In this document: one piece after another, positions 12,201 through 24,577 of the stretch | How the letters are laid out: every line of letters starts with the position of its first letter | How positions within the stretch are numbered: position 1 is the first letter of the stretch | NCBI GenBank assembly: GCA_003864495.1 | Contig: ML133436.1 | Span: forward strand, 4,258,212-4,322,211 | Direction: 5' to 3' | Source of the DNA: Nemopilema nomurai | Taxonomy: Eukaryota; Cnidaria; Scyphozoa; Rhizostomeae; Rhizostomatidae | Length of the DNA: 64,000 nucleotides | Translations under genes and position numbers: made by a program | Notes under the pieces: generated by a model | Seen by the model: the letters and a program-made list of their open reading frames with translations, nothing else | What the model was told of the DNA's origin: nothing | Databases searched by the model: none

Positions 12201-15130
12201 TTTATATGCTGTATATGTTATGCTCTTTGAAAGCAAGTACTATTTGAAAAATAAAAATTTCGATGGAAAGTTGCTGTTTTTGCAAGGCTATATAGCCTTG
12301 CCTTTTTGGGCAGTTTCGAGCGTGAAGTTTGAAGCTTCATAACTTTCGAAAAACAGTTCGTATGAACATGCCCAACACATTTATATGCTGTATATGTTAT
12401 GCTCTTTGAAAGCAAGTACTATTTGAAAAATAAAAATTTCGATGGAAAGTTGCTGTTTTTGCAAGGCTATAGCCTTGCCTTTTTGGGCAGTTTCGAGCGT
12501 GAAGTTTGAAGCTTCATAACTTTCGAAAAACAGTCGTATGAACATGCCCAACACATTTATATGCTGTATATGTTATGCTCTTTGAAAGCAAGTACTATTT
12601 GAAAAATAAAAATTTCGATGGAAAGTTGCTGTTTTTGCAAGGCTATAGCCTTGCCTTTTTGGGCTGTTTCGAGCGTGAAGTTTGAAGCTTCATAACTTTC
12701 GAAAAACAGATCGTATGAACATGCCCAACACATTTATATGCTGTATATGTTATGCTCTTTGAAAGCAAGTACTATTTGAAAAATAAAAATTTCGATGGAA
12801 AGTTGCTGTTTTTGCAAGGCTATAGCCTTGCCTTTTTGGGCAGTTTCGAGCGTGAAGTTTGAAGCTTCATAACTTTCGAAAAACAGATCGTATGAACATG
12901 CCCAACACATTTATATGCTGTATATGTTATGCTCTTTGAAAGCAAGTACTATTTGAAAAATAAAAATTTCGATGGAAAGTTGCTGTTTTTGCAAGGCTAT
13001 ATAGCCTTGCCTTTTTGGGCAGTTTCGAGCGTGAAGTTTGAAGCTTCATAACTTTCGAAAAACAGTTCGTATGAACATGCCCAACACATTTATATGCTGT
13101 ATATGTTATGCTCTTTGAAAGCAAGTACTATTTGAAAAATAAAAATTTCGATGGAAAGTTGCTGTTTTTGCAAGGCTATAGCCTTGCCTTTTTGGGCAGT
13201 TTCGAGCGTGAAGTTTGAAGCTTCATAACTTTCGAAAAACAGTTCGTATGAACATGCCCAACACATTTATATGCTGTATATGTTATGCTCTTTGAAAGCA
13301 AGTACTATTTGAAAAATAAAAATTTCGATGGAAAGTTGCTGTTTTTGCAAGGCTATAGCCTTGCCTTTTTGGGCAGTTTCGAGCGTGAAGTTTGAAGCTT
13401 CATAACTTTCGAAAAACAGATCGTATGAACATGCCCAACACATTTTTATGCTGTATATGTTATTCTTTTTTAAAGCAAGTACTATTTGAAAAATAAAAAT
13501 TTCGACGGAAAGTTGCTGTTTTTGTAAGGCTATAATAGCCTTGCCTTTTTGGGCTGTTTCGAGCGTGAAGTTAGAAGCTTCATAACTTTCGAAAAACAGA
13601 TCGTATGAACATGCCCAACACATTTATATGCTTATATGTTATGCTCTTTGAAAGCAAGTACTATTTGAAAAATAAAAATTTCGATGGAAAGTTGCTGTTT
13701 TTGCAAGGCTATAGCCTTGCCTTTTTGGGCAGTTTCGAGCGTGAAGTTTGAAGCTTCATAACTTTCGAAAAACAGATCGTATGAACATGCCCAACACATT
13801 TATATGCTGTATATGTTATGCTCTTTGAAAGCAAGTACTATTTGAAAAATAAAAATTTCGATGGAAAGTTGCTGTTTTTGCAAGGCTATAATAGCCTTGC
13901 CTTTTTGGGCAGTTTCGATCGTGAAGTTTGAAGCTTCATAACTTTCGAAAAACAGTTCGTATCATGCCCAACACATTTATACGCTGTATATGTTATGCTT
14001 TGAAAGCAAGTACTATTTGAAAAATAAAAATTTCGATGGAAAGTTGCTGTTTTTGCAAGGCTATAGCCTTGCCTTTTTGGGCTGTTTCGAGCGTGAAGTT
14101 TGAAGCTTCATAACTTTCGAAAAACAGATCGTATGAACATGCCCAACACATTTATATGCTTATATGTTATGCTCTTTGAAAGCAAGTACTATTTGAAAAA
14201 TAAAAATTTCGATGGAAAGTTGCTGTTTTTGCAAGGCTATAGTCTTGCCTTTTTGGACCGTTTCGAGCGTGAAGTTTGAAGCTTCAAACTTTCGAAAAAC
14301 AGTTCGTATGAACTTGCCCAACACATTTTATGCTGTATATGTTATGCTTTTGAAAGCAAGTACTATTTGAAAAATAAAAATTTCGATGGAAAGTTGCTGT
14401 TTTTGCAAGGCTAATAGCCTTGCCTTTTTGGGCAGTTTCGAGTGTGAAGTTCGAAGCTTCATAACTTTCGAAAAACAGTTCGTATGAACATGCCCAAAAC
14501 ATTTATATGCTTTATATGTAATGCTCTTTGAAAGCAAGTACTATTTGAAAAATAAAAATTTCGATGGAAAGTTGCTGTTTTTGCAAGGCTATAGCCTTGC
14601 CTTTTTGGGCAGTTTTGAGCGTGAAGTTTGAAGCTTCATAACTTTCGAAAAACAGTTCGTATGAACTTGTCCAACACATTTATATGCTGTATATGTTATG
14701 CTCTTTGAAAGCAAGTACTATTTGAAAAATAAAAATTTCGATGGAAAGTTGCTGTTTTTGCAAGGCTATAGCCTTGCCTTTTTGGGCTGTTTCGAGCGTG
14801 AAGTTTGAAGCTTCATAACTTTCGAAAAACAGTTCGTATGAACTTGCCCAACACATTTTTATGCTGTATATGTTATGCTTTTTGAAAGCAAGTACTATTT
14901 GAAAAATAAAAATTTCGACGAACATTTGCTGTTTTTGCAAGGCTATAGCCTTGCCTTTTTGGGCAGTTTCGAGCGTGAAGCTCAAAGCATTGTAACTTTC
15001 GGAAAACACATCCTATGAACACGTCCCATTTCCCAAAATGCTTTACACATTGTGCTCTTGGAAAACAAGTGCTATTTGGGAGAATACTTTTTTGTTGGAA
15101 ATTTGGCGATTTGGAAAGGCGATTTCTTGC
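3290..15130. repeat. Satellite array, about 66 tandem copies of a 177-bp unit
   Basis: Head-to-tail copies run through the whole interval. Successive copies of GCTGTTTTTGCAAGG at 10861, 11038 and 11215 are exactly 177 bp apart. Each unit contains the perfect palindrome GCAAGGCTATAGCCTTGC, a second palindrome TGAAGCTTCA, and TTTCGATGGAAAG. Copies differ by single-base changes and 1-3 bp indels: CTGTATATG, CTTATATG or CTTTATATG; CTATAGCC or CTATAATAGCC; CAGTTCG or CAGATCG. The left edge (3290-3420) and right edge (14930-15130) are clearly diverged, the last unit being barely recognisable, while about 8.9-13.4 kb is nearly uniform, as expected of an array maintained by unequal exchange. Because 177 is divisible by 3, short open frames recur in every copy; I do not regard them as genes. 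Orientation is arbitrary. Confidence 0.98.
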
Positions 15131-15757
15131 AGTTTTGACCTTGCAGGTTAGGGAATTATTCTGTGATGGATCTGATCTTTAGTTATCTATTTTTAGTTCA
15201 TAGGGCGGAAATAAACCTATATTGCAAATGTAGAAAAAAGGGCTTTTTAATCGATGGTCCATTCTTTGTTAAGGCTAGTCTTGCTGTTTTGTTCGGGAAC
15301 GAGATCACCTAGAGGTTCCCCTACTGGAAAAGTAAGCTGCTTTTTTCAACAACAACAAAATTCAGCATTCAACAGTTCGAACATGTCAATTAAACATAAA
15401 AGCTGAAAAGGAGATACGATAATAGAGAACGTTGACTGGATGATGTAGCCAAAATCGACTGATATATTTATTAATAGTTGGTGTAGCTAAAGAGGATAGT
15501 TTTAAACAGGTTCTCATTGATGGTTTTGATTGTACCGAAATCTGCTAAGGCGCTTAAAAAGGAACTAGTGGAGCTGTTATCAGAATCCGCACCAGCAGAT
15601 TGGCCGGTGGACCATAACAAATAGCAAAGACACTGCTCTACAGAAGAAATGGTTTGAATAATATCAAATTTACAAGAAAACAAAAATATTTTTACTATGC
15701 AAAGTAACTGTTACATTTTACCACTCCATATTAGGATCCACGGTCAATACTTTGCAA
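15131..15757. other. Right flank of satellite and 3' region of ODAD3
   Basis: Non-coding as far as can be seen. A minus-strand AATAAA (15467-15472) lies about 290 bp beyond the ODAD3 stop codon and is a reasonable polyadenylation signal for it. No other feature was found between the last degenerate satellite unit and the gene. Confidence 0.5.
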
Positions 15758-18700
15758 TTACTTCTTGCCCTTTTTTCTTGGCCGAACCTTGTTCTTCTTA
15801 GTTTTTGAATCGACGATTTGTTGTGATGCACGCTTAATTGCGTTTCTCGACAAGTAATCTTCATCTTCTCCGCTATCATCGTCATCTTCAAAAAAGTTTT
15901 GATTGAAAATTTTTTATCATGAATCTCGAGTTTGCAGCCTCAGAGGGATGGAATGCTATTCAGAATCAAATACATAAGATTCACTCAAAGCTAAGGCCAG
16001 CTTTCTTTTTGTTAACAGCACCCTAGTCTTCTGCATCATTTCTTACATAGTTTCATGACACACCTAACTTGATGGTAATTAGATGTGAAGCATGCCTCGG
16101 CTTCATGAGTAAATAAACACATTACGATGCAAAGAAATGACAACCCCTTTTTAGCGAGGCGAAAGAGGCTTGGGCTGAAGCTGAGACCGTAGTAAAATCT
16201 TCTTAAAGGCAAGGCTTCGTGGTGAAGGTACATGCGACCAACTGACAGAACAATGGAAGGAACACAAAACAACCAAGCTGTAATGAGTTAGAAACTCACC
16301 ATCGTAAACGATACTCTTTTCCGTGGCAACAGGAAGCTTGACTCTGGTGTTGAACTGAGGTAGCTTGTGTTCAAGATTAGAACGGAACTGAAAATCAAAG
16401 GCATTTTTGTATCAAAATTTGCAAAATTAAATTGCAAAAGAGTCCAATTTGAAAACACAGTTACATTAGCAAGAATAATTTATTAGTTAATACATCATGC
16501 TGATACTCACTAAAACTGTAATGATAAATTGAAATTAAATTCATTCATGAAGTTGAACAAATATGTTTTTACAAAGTTTTGATAAAAAAATAGAATCCCT
16601 AACTATTCGAGACACTCATCTTAATCAACCTCTTGGGAAAAGAGACCAATAGAATATAAGTGACAAATCACTAGAATATAAGTTTCCAAAAGACACTTTC
16701 AAAGTTTTTTTAGAAGCCAATATCAGACAATCGCTATGTTTAGCAAATTCAAAATACATCGTTCGTTTATCTGAAAGATCTTCGAAATCCAAAAGTTTAC
16801 CCCCTTGCTGCCTCAAGCAACAGACATCCCTCCCCGAAATATCCCTTTTGTAACAGCATTCTTATTATGATACTTACATCTAAATCTTCCATTTCCTTCA
16901 TGACATCCTGGATGTCTTTGCCACCCAGATCTTCCATCAGTTTCAAGAGTTTTTGTTCAATGGTTCCGAGAAGGTCCAGGACATATTCGTCTGAGCCGGG
17001 GGTCAGCTGCGCTTGTGGGACATGGCCCTTGGTTGCTTTGAGGTACTGCAGCTTGTCGGCCAGGTGTTCAATGCCCGCCTTGACGTCAACAAGGATCCGG
17101 CTGCTCCTCTCCTGGCGCTGCTTGCTCTCTTCGCACCTGAAGAGAAAGGTTGGCCACTCAAAATTGTATACACCACACGTTTAACACGCGTCAAGACAAC
17201 AAGACACTCTTTGCAGCAGCAAGAGCCAGGGTTCACAAGAATACCAAATTCAAGTTGGTTCTGTAAAAGGCTTTCTAAGAGGGTTTTTAAAACAGAAGAA
17301 GTAAAGGACGATAAGTAAATCATAATTAAATGTCTGCTTACCTTTTCTCTTCTTCCGCAAGTTTTGCTTGGAAATCCTCCAGCATTCTTTGACCACTGAA
17401 AATTCATTAAATAATTCAGGTTGACATAGGTATATTGGTTATCTCTGACTAAGTTTTTTTGGTTGATCATATTTTTCGAATTGATACGGCAGAACAACAT
17501 TTCAAAATGAATTTTATTTATATCTGCCTTGGTTCTGTTGATGTCATCACAAGACGATCAGCAAGAAACTATAAACACGACCAATTTGCAAAATGAATAG
17601 AGTCGAAGCAATACCTGGACATTTTCGCTTCTCCGGAGTACTTCATTTCCTCAAATTCAGCCTGCAATTTTTCCTGCCGAAAAGAAGCATTAGCATTTTC
17701 AATAAGTCCTTAAATTTTTAAAATTTTTACAATTGAAGCTGTTGGTAGTTGGAACGTTTTAGCCTTGCAATCAAAATGGCCAAAGGGGAGCTAGAAAATA
17801 AATGGAGCAGATAATTTTGGCAGATCATTGGACTATTTCAGATGTACCAGAGGCTGACCCAGGTAGCGACGTGGGATTTTGGATGGCGATTTCACAAGGC
17901 TTACCAATCAAGTCTGCGATGCTATACGCTATTCTCCTAAAGAAAATAATTGGGCTTGAAACAATTTGCACTCAAATCAACTGTTGAACTTTGTGTATAA
18001 ACTTGTAAAGAACTTCACAAGATAAGAGGCAGCATCGTACTGATTAACAAAGAAAGTCAGCAGCGCATCAAATTACCTTCTCTTCCTTCAGTCTTGCCAA
18101 CATCTTCTCGTTGTTTATTTTCAGCTGTTCCAAGTGTTTATGTGTGTCGCCTTGGGACAGGAACCGCTGAACAACCTCTTTGATATCTGAAACGCCAGTG
18201 GCATCTTTGATCTTGGCCATCGCTTCTTCGTAGGTACTAATCTTCTTCTCTTGCTCTTCACTGGATAGCTGTGATTTGGGGTCTGGGTTCAAGAGAGATA
18301 ATTAAAAAATACAGGAGAAAGCAAGTGTTTGGTCATCATGCCAATGTGTCAACACATACAGCAAAAACAATTCCACTTCCATGATGACTGTTTCTTTCTT
18401 ATCGACATTTCCATATTAAACTCATCAAATGTATATGTCCAGTTGCATCAAACAAAGAATTCTGATAAATTTACATTTTATGGTGTAACAGGAGAAATTT
18501 ACCGACAGGTTTGATTAAAGATAGTTCATCATAGCGCACAAATTTTACACTATAGTGCCGTATTGGTTCATTGTGTTTAAACTGGATAGAACAAAAGTGC
18601 AAATCTAATTCTTCCCTGAAATACCGACACGCTGTTATAGTTGTTTCAACTTTTACCGACAGGCAAAAAATTATCGACGGCTTCTAGAAACAGTGGGGAC

Positions 18701-21700
18701 ACCCCCTCCCAAAACCCCCTACTTCGGCACGCCCCTGGCTAAAGCATTCTTACAATATTTATAACAAGATGATTACCATGTGACAAGTCTTCTTGGATTG
18801 ATGCTCTTTGAAGCTGTAGCTAAACAAAAAAACAGATCGCTAATGATACTGCACATTTGAATAATCATTCAAGCTATTTCTAAATTTAAATTTATTCTAT
18901 TTTCGGAAAGAACCAATGAGATTTTCCTTATACCAGAATGTCAGTGAACATTGAAAAACGAATTATTGTGGACGAATCATTTAGGTTAATAATAAACAAA
19001 GCTTTCACAAAAGCCAACAAAACATCTTTCATTCTTCCTTATTTACTTTTTGTCCTGTTAACATATAAATTGATAAGAAGACATCAACCAGAATATAGGA
19101 AAATACTTTTTGGCTTACCCTTTTTTCAACTTTATCTGCATGCTCTTTTTTCTCTTCAGCTTGCTTTTTGCACTTTTCCAATTTTGCATCTCTTTCCTTC
19201 TTTGCTTCATACAAGCTCTGCTCTTGCTTTGCCAGCTCTAAGCGTGCATTGTCTCTGGCAATCTGTGCATCATTGAACATGGCTCTCAACTCCTTGAGCT
19301 CTTCTTGCTGCTGCTTGATTGCTTGTTCAAGAGAGTCTAGCTGCTTAGGCCAGGTCCTTCTTTCCTAAAACAATTTACAATTTAAACAATTTAAGTCTAG
19401 CAATTAACACCTGTTAATTATGATGAAATTGGAATGGAAATGAAGCTATGCAAAGAAGAATGGCATTGCTTAAAGTAGACTTTTGGTTTGGAGGAACACT
19501 GACACCTAACAGTACTACCAGAGTATCACATCAGTGACCCCCAACTACCCTTGATAAAAACCCCATGCCTTTGCACCATTGCTATTTGCAACAATCAAAT
19601 ACATCACCCAAAGCCTTTGAGGTCTCATTCTTCAATAGTTTAAACCTATCAACCACACCTTATACCTAACTGGCATTTCAGGAATTACCCACCATCATAA
19701 ATTCAAACCTTTATTCCAAGAAAGCATTTGCTTGTCAGTAAAATAAATCATCTTTCTATTACAGCTGTCAATATATTTGCTCTTCCTGTTGCATTACAAA
19801 GTTTTTCTCAAAAACAGAAAAGCAGATCTTTATAGTGATACATTATTGACACAGTAATCAACCAAGTTACTCCTTTGTCATCAATAAACAAAACTCAAAC
19901 TGGAATATTTTGCAAACCTCCTTTTGGTGCTCTAGAATTTGCAAGTATGTACTCTCGATTTTCTTCGCCTCATTCATTTTCAGATTCATTTTGTCCAAAC
20001 GGTTTTCAAGCATGCGTAGTTGCTGCAATTACAATTGATATAGATATTGATCAAGCCATATCTGCCTGCCATTTTTTGATAACTTTCTTCAATGCAGAAT
20101 TTTAAACTCATGAGAGGCAAATGTGTTATAGGTAGGAGAAAAAGTGACTGAGGAAAATCAAATGCGTTATATGTAGGAATCTATAGGGGAAAGTGTCTTT
20201 CCAGAGGGATACAACACTTAATATGTAAAATAACATGCATGCCATATTCAAACTATTGTGAATGACATTACTTGCAATCATTGATACATCAATCATGTGA
20301 AAATTTCTAAGAATATGGACGTATGCTAAAACATCATTTCCATCAATCCAAAGGGAAGGATGTTTTCAAGAAATAAACTTCATTTTGCAGCTAGATACCT
20401 CACAGCTATGGTTCTGCTTTTTGGATAAAAAACTCATTCGTTTTCACTTTGAAGAAAATGGGAATGATTCATAGGCTGCTAGTTTAGCAGTTCAAGGCAC
20501 CATCACATTTATATTACCTGAGCCTCTGGGCTGTCTCCAATGTCAGTATTTTCAATGAGTCTTGTGTCATCAACCATTTGCTGATAGTCTGTCTGAAGTG
20601 ATGCCAGCTTCTTTTCTCTTGCAACCCTCTGATGATGCAAAGCATTAAGCTTCTTCTTAGTTTCACAAACCTGTTGGTCAACCTTGCCAATGGCAGCCTG
20701 AAAAAAATGCACCATCATGTGATTTTGCAAAAAAATATGTGTTAGTAGCCCATTGGCAAGCACATACATCATATTAGATGTGCTAGTATAAAATATCTCC
20801 AAATGAAATGATCAGTATAATTGTAGGTAACATGCAAAACAAATAAAGACACTTGTCTACAGTAAAGTTGAGAGGGGTGGCATCACTTCTAAAACATCAA
20901 TGCTTGATACAATAGAGTGTATGGAATTTTTAATTGACTGGCAGATAACTATAAATCATGCAAAAGAAAAAATTAACCCAAGAGTTTCCATTTGACTTCA
21001 TGGAAGAGGCAAAAATAATCAGGACTAAACAAGATATTAAAAAAAGGTTTACCTTTCCTGACATTCCCCTCATGGCGCAGTGCCTCACTGGATCCTTCTC
21101 TTTAAATGCATCGTCAATAACTTTCTCATCACCCTGGAAAAAATCAACTACATGTAGGCCAACCAATGTCCTTGCCAAATGTTTAACATACAGATACTAC
21201 TACTGATCAAAGGTTGAAAGTCGGAAAAGGTAACTTTAATACTAAAGGTTTATTCGCCTCTATTCACATTTTTGGCAAGTCTCTGTTGTAGAAAAAAGCT
21301 AATTACATACATCTGAACCTTAAACATCCTAACTCTTTCTAGTTCTTTAACTCCAGAAATCATAAATCTCTCTGAGAGCTGCAAAGTAAGAAAGATAAAG
21401 AAGACAATCGTTCTAAAGCCTTTTACAGACCAACATGTACCTAAAAACAAAGACAACTACTAACTGGAAGCATGATTCAAAAGAAAATTTAAATTCAAAT
21501 TTACAGCTTTTGGCAGAGAATCTGCTTGGGTCCAGGTTAGGAATTGCTTTTTAAGGAGAAATAAATAATGACAAAAACTTACAGCTTTCTTCTTTGCCAG
21601 CTCAAACCGAAGATCTTTGTTTTTGGTTCTCAATTTCTGGATGATGTCTTTATTCTGCTTTATTGTCCATTGTGAGTTCTCATGATAAGCTTTTCGATCG

Positions 21701-22151
21701 CCATCTAAAAATTGTTACAGGAATGATTTCTTGTTCGAACAATGTTTTCATAACTTTTAACTACATTATTCAGAGTTAGTAACTTTAACATTTAACGAGA
21801 AGTTTTAGTGAGAAATGTTAATCATATCAAATGGTTCTACTGATCGTTATGCATCAACTTAAACTCTTCTCAAAAATGCGCAGACATGTTTAAATTTGCA
21901 GGTCTAAAACTTTTTATTAAAATAACTTAACATATACGTAGCTAAGAAGTAGATTTTAATCATGCAAACAAAATTGTTGGGTACGGGGCGCTATCGGGGG
22001 AACAAAAACAACACTTGAAATGGAGAAAAGTGAAGACTTTCAGCAGTAGCAGCGAAAATTTAAATTCACAGACATACTTACCCAACAATGCGATCTTTTT
22101 TCGAAGTTCTTCAATTTGTTCTGTTAACGATAGATTGCCAAATCCACTCAT
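15758..22151 (-). CDS. ODAD3: Outer dynein arm docking complex subunit 3 (CCDC151)
   Basis: Thirteen exons: 22082-22151, 21583-21704, 21053-21133, 20518-20697, 19918-20022, 19119-19364, 18777-18819, 18077-18282, 17615-17673, 17342-17395, 16878-17136, 16300-16387, 15758-15885. All splice sites are canonical and phases agree; the joined CDS is 1641 nt (546 aa), close to the about 595 aa of human CCDC151. Family signatures include GDRKAYHENSQWTIKQNKDI near the N terminus, MLENRLDK, KKQAEEKKEHADKVEKR, IKDATGVSDIKEVVQRFLSQ and an acidic then lysine-rich C terminus. The protein is almost wholly coiled coil. In the family it docks outer dynein arms on axonemal doublets, so the organism makes motile cilia or sperm. 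Start chosen as the ATG opening exon 1; the longer upstream frame begins only at TTG. Its neighbour SWI5 is transcribed divergently 380 bp away. Confidence 0.96.
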
Positions 22152-22531
22152 CTTTGCATAGATGTACGAGCGTCTGTCGGTCCTTCCAACACCGAGCAAA
22201 TTTTGTGAATATTATCTCTATGGTAACAGGAAACTCGTCTTGAAGAGGAGGCTTCTAAAGTTTCTGAACGAGGTTTGTTTCTTTGGTATTGAAATCTGGC
22301 GGCAAAGTATCTGAAGATTCAAAGGAATATCTCAGGCCCAACCAAGGTTGCAACGGTTTTATACTAATAATAATTTTCAACACAATGTCATGAAATTTAA
22401 ATATTAAGCAACATCATTTCATTTGTAGTTTATTTCCAGTATAAGGGCCTTTTTCAATCTTAATTTTCAACTCTTGAAAATTTGTTTCCCGAAATGAAGG
22501 TCATGCTAGCTAACTATTACTGGCTTGCAGT
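22152..22531. promoter_or_regulatory. Divergent promoter region ODAD3 / SWI5
   Basis: The 380 bp between the two start codons must hold both 5' UTRs and both core promoters if the start codons are correctly chosen. No TATA box is obvious on either side. The region is inferred from gene geometry only; no transcription factor site is claimed. Confidence 0.5.
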
Positions 22532-24217
22532 ATGTATGAAGTGTTGTCTATGCTTCCAGAAAGGCCAATGAACAATGCAAGAAAACTCCCAGCAGGCAAA
22601 AGTCCATTGCACAAAGATCTGACACCATATCCAAATAGGTAACGGTGTTTTTAGTACCAACATCACAACCAAAGCAGTCTTATGTAAAAGTTTTTGCAAG
22701 TTGGTAAAGTGCGGGTGTCTTTTTTTCTCAACTTGGAGAACTCTTTAATTAATTAATTAATCGTTAGAAAATCTTTGAGGAGAACAGTAAGATAAATGCC
22801 TTTAAATATTGTAATATAGGTTAATTGATAAAAATTGATAAAAAAGTCTCATTTGTATTTCCCTACCAGCTTAGTTCTTCAGCTATTTAATGCTTCATGT
22901 AGTGCTCTGTTTTGTTTTTAAGGAGAAAGAGTGCTGGAAGTACAGCCTGCTTTGCACCATTTAAAGCTCCCGTAACTCAGTTTCTTTCATTTATACATAG
23001 AGAATTTTGTCATTTCTTATCTAATTAAGTTTTCTTTAACATGAATCAAATATACATTTTTCAACACTAAGGTGTAAATCTCTACATCATTTATCTTATT
23101 CACTGAGAGAAAACAACAAACTAATGTGTTTTAGGTAGCACTAAAGGATGTTAACTCTCACTGCAGTTAAATAAGCCATGCCCTGTTTATGTTGATTAAT
23201 GTGGGGCAACTATCCAGCATCATCCTTGTTTAGTCATACTTTCTTTGTATTAATCTTTTCCAGATAATTAACTATTAGGTTAATTTATTTTTAAGTTGAT
23301 AATAAAGGAAAAATCTTTTAAGTTGATAATAAAGGTAAAATCTTTTGTAGACACCAAAGAAAGGCACATCCCTGTCAAAGAAAGATAAAGTTGTCTTGGC
23401 AACAGAAGTGATAAGGCTTAAGGAGAAAAATGACTCTCTAGATAAAGAGTTAGAAAGACTTGAGAAGCAGTATGTCTCTTCACTGTCAGTTAATTTTGGA
23501 CTTTCACAACAGTTCTGGGTTCAGTGGAAATCAAAAAGTGTTTTGCTCCATAGACTATATTTCTCTACTTAAGTTAAACATCTCTTTATTTTTCTTTTAA
23601 AGTTTGAAGATGTGCTTTTATAACTTTTTTATGCCATCACAACAAATTCAAAGTTATTATCGCATAAGGAAATCTGTAAAATACATGTATCATCTTTGGT
23701 TTTGATAATATTACACTTAGTTCTTTAAAGCAGTTTATATTAACAAGGTACACAGAGGAAGAACTAGATGTCCATATAGAGAAACTACATGAATACAATG
23801 ACATTAAAGATGTTGGACAAATGCTTCTTGGGCGCTTAGGTGATTTTTAGTAGTGCTGCTTTTAGAAAGCTTTTCTTAACATAACATTACTTGCCTCAAA
23901 ATCTTCTTTTTTAATTTTTTTGAAAAACAAAGGACTTCCAAATGTTTATTTTGTATATACAGACACCATACATAGACTCCTATGATTCAAATCCCTGTCA
24001 CCCTCTTAAAAATGACATTATGCCTTTGAATATGCATTGTATCAATGACTGCCCTCAGAATTTCATTGAAAATGACTTCATTAGTATTAAGTATTCTTTT
24101 TTCATTATTCTCTCTTTTATTTCTATTATTATATCTTTGCTGTTCTTTTCAGCTGAAGTTGAGCACACAACAACAAAAGAACTCTACTCAAAATATGGCC
24201 TAGAGCTAGAGGATTGA
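22532..24217 (+). CDS. SWI5: DNA repair protein SWI5
   Basis: Five exons on the plus strand: 22532-22638, 22923-22971, 23351-23469, 23748-23839, 24153-24217. Phases agree at all four introns; the CDS is 432 nt (143 aa). The C-terminal half carries the Swi5 signature: HIEKLHEYNDIKDVGQMLLG followed by TTTKELYSKYGLELED, nearly identical to animal SWI5. The N-terminal part is basic and poorly conserved, with KKGTSLSKKDK before a short coiled coil. SWI5 partners SFR1 and assists RAD51 filament formation in homologous recombination. The start at 22532 follows an in-frame stop at 22511, but a TTGCAG directly before it could be a splice acceptor, so an upstream first exon is not excluded. It converges on SELENOF, with about 760 bp between the stop codons. 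Confidence 0.94.
23292..23346. repeat. Two-copy 27/28-bp tandem duplication in SWI5 intron 2
   Basis: AAGTTGATAATAAAGG followed by AAATCTTTT occurs twice back to back just before the exon 3 acceptor. The second copy ends in the TTTTGTAG acceptor region, so the duplication lies within the splice-acceptor neighbourhood. Confidence 0.85.
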
Positions 24218-24577
24218 CACATCTGGGATGTTATGTTGTATCAATGCTTGTTGGAAAAATCTGAACTTCCACAGGCATGGCTTTGACACACAATGATGAT
24301 CCTATTAGTAACTATGCTTTAAACATTCTAATTGGCAAATTTCAAAATGCCCAAAACATGCTTTTATTTGGACAAATAATGTGTTAAAAACTATCGAAAA
24401 GAATTGTTCATAATAAATAATTCTTACTGTTATAGCATTTGGTACTGTCAGTTTAAAGGCCAATACATTCTAACTGTTACTACTTTTTTGTCGAGAGACC
24501 AACACACATTAAAAATGTACATTTATGCTTGTATTCCAATAATAAATATCTTTGAAACACAGCTTATACAAATAAAT

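Noticed and set aside
5060..14900. Many 60-118 aa open frames within the satellite, nearly identical to each other
   Set aside because: They are the same repeat translated in different copies; a period divisible by three keeps them open. There is no splice or start context that differs between copies and no coding-like constraint.
3290..15130. CRISPR-like regular spacing
   Set aside because: The whole 177-bp unit is repeated without unique spacers, and the surrounding genes are animal nuclear genes.
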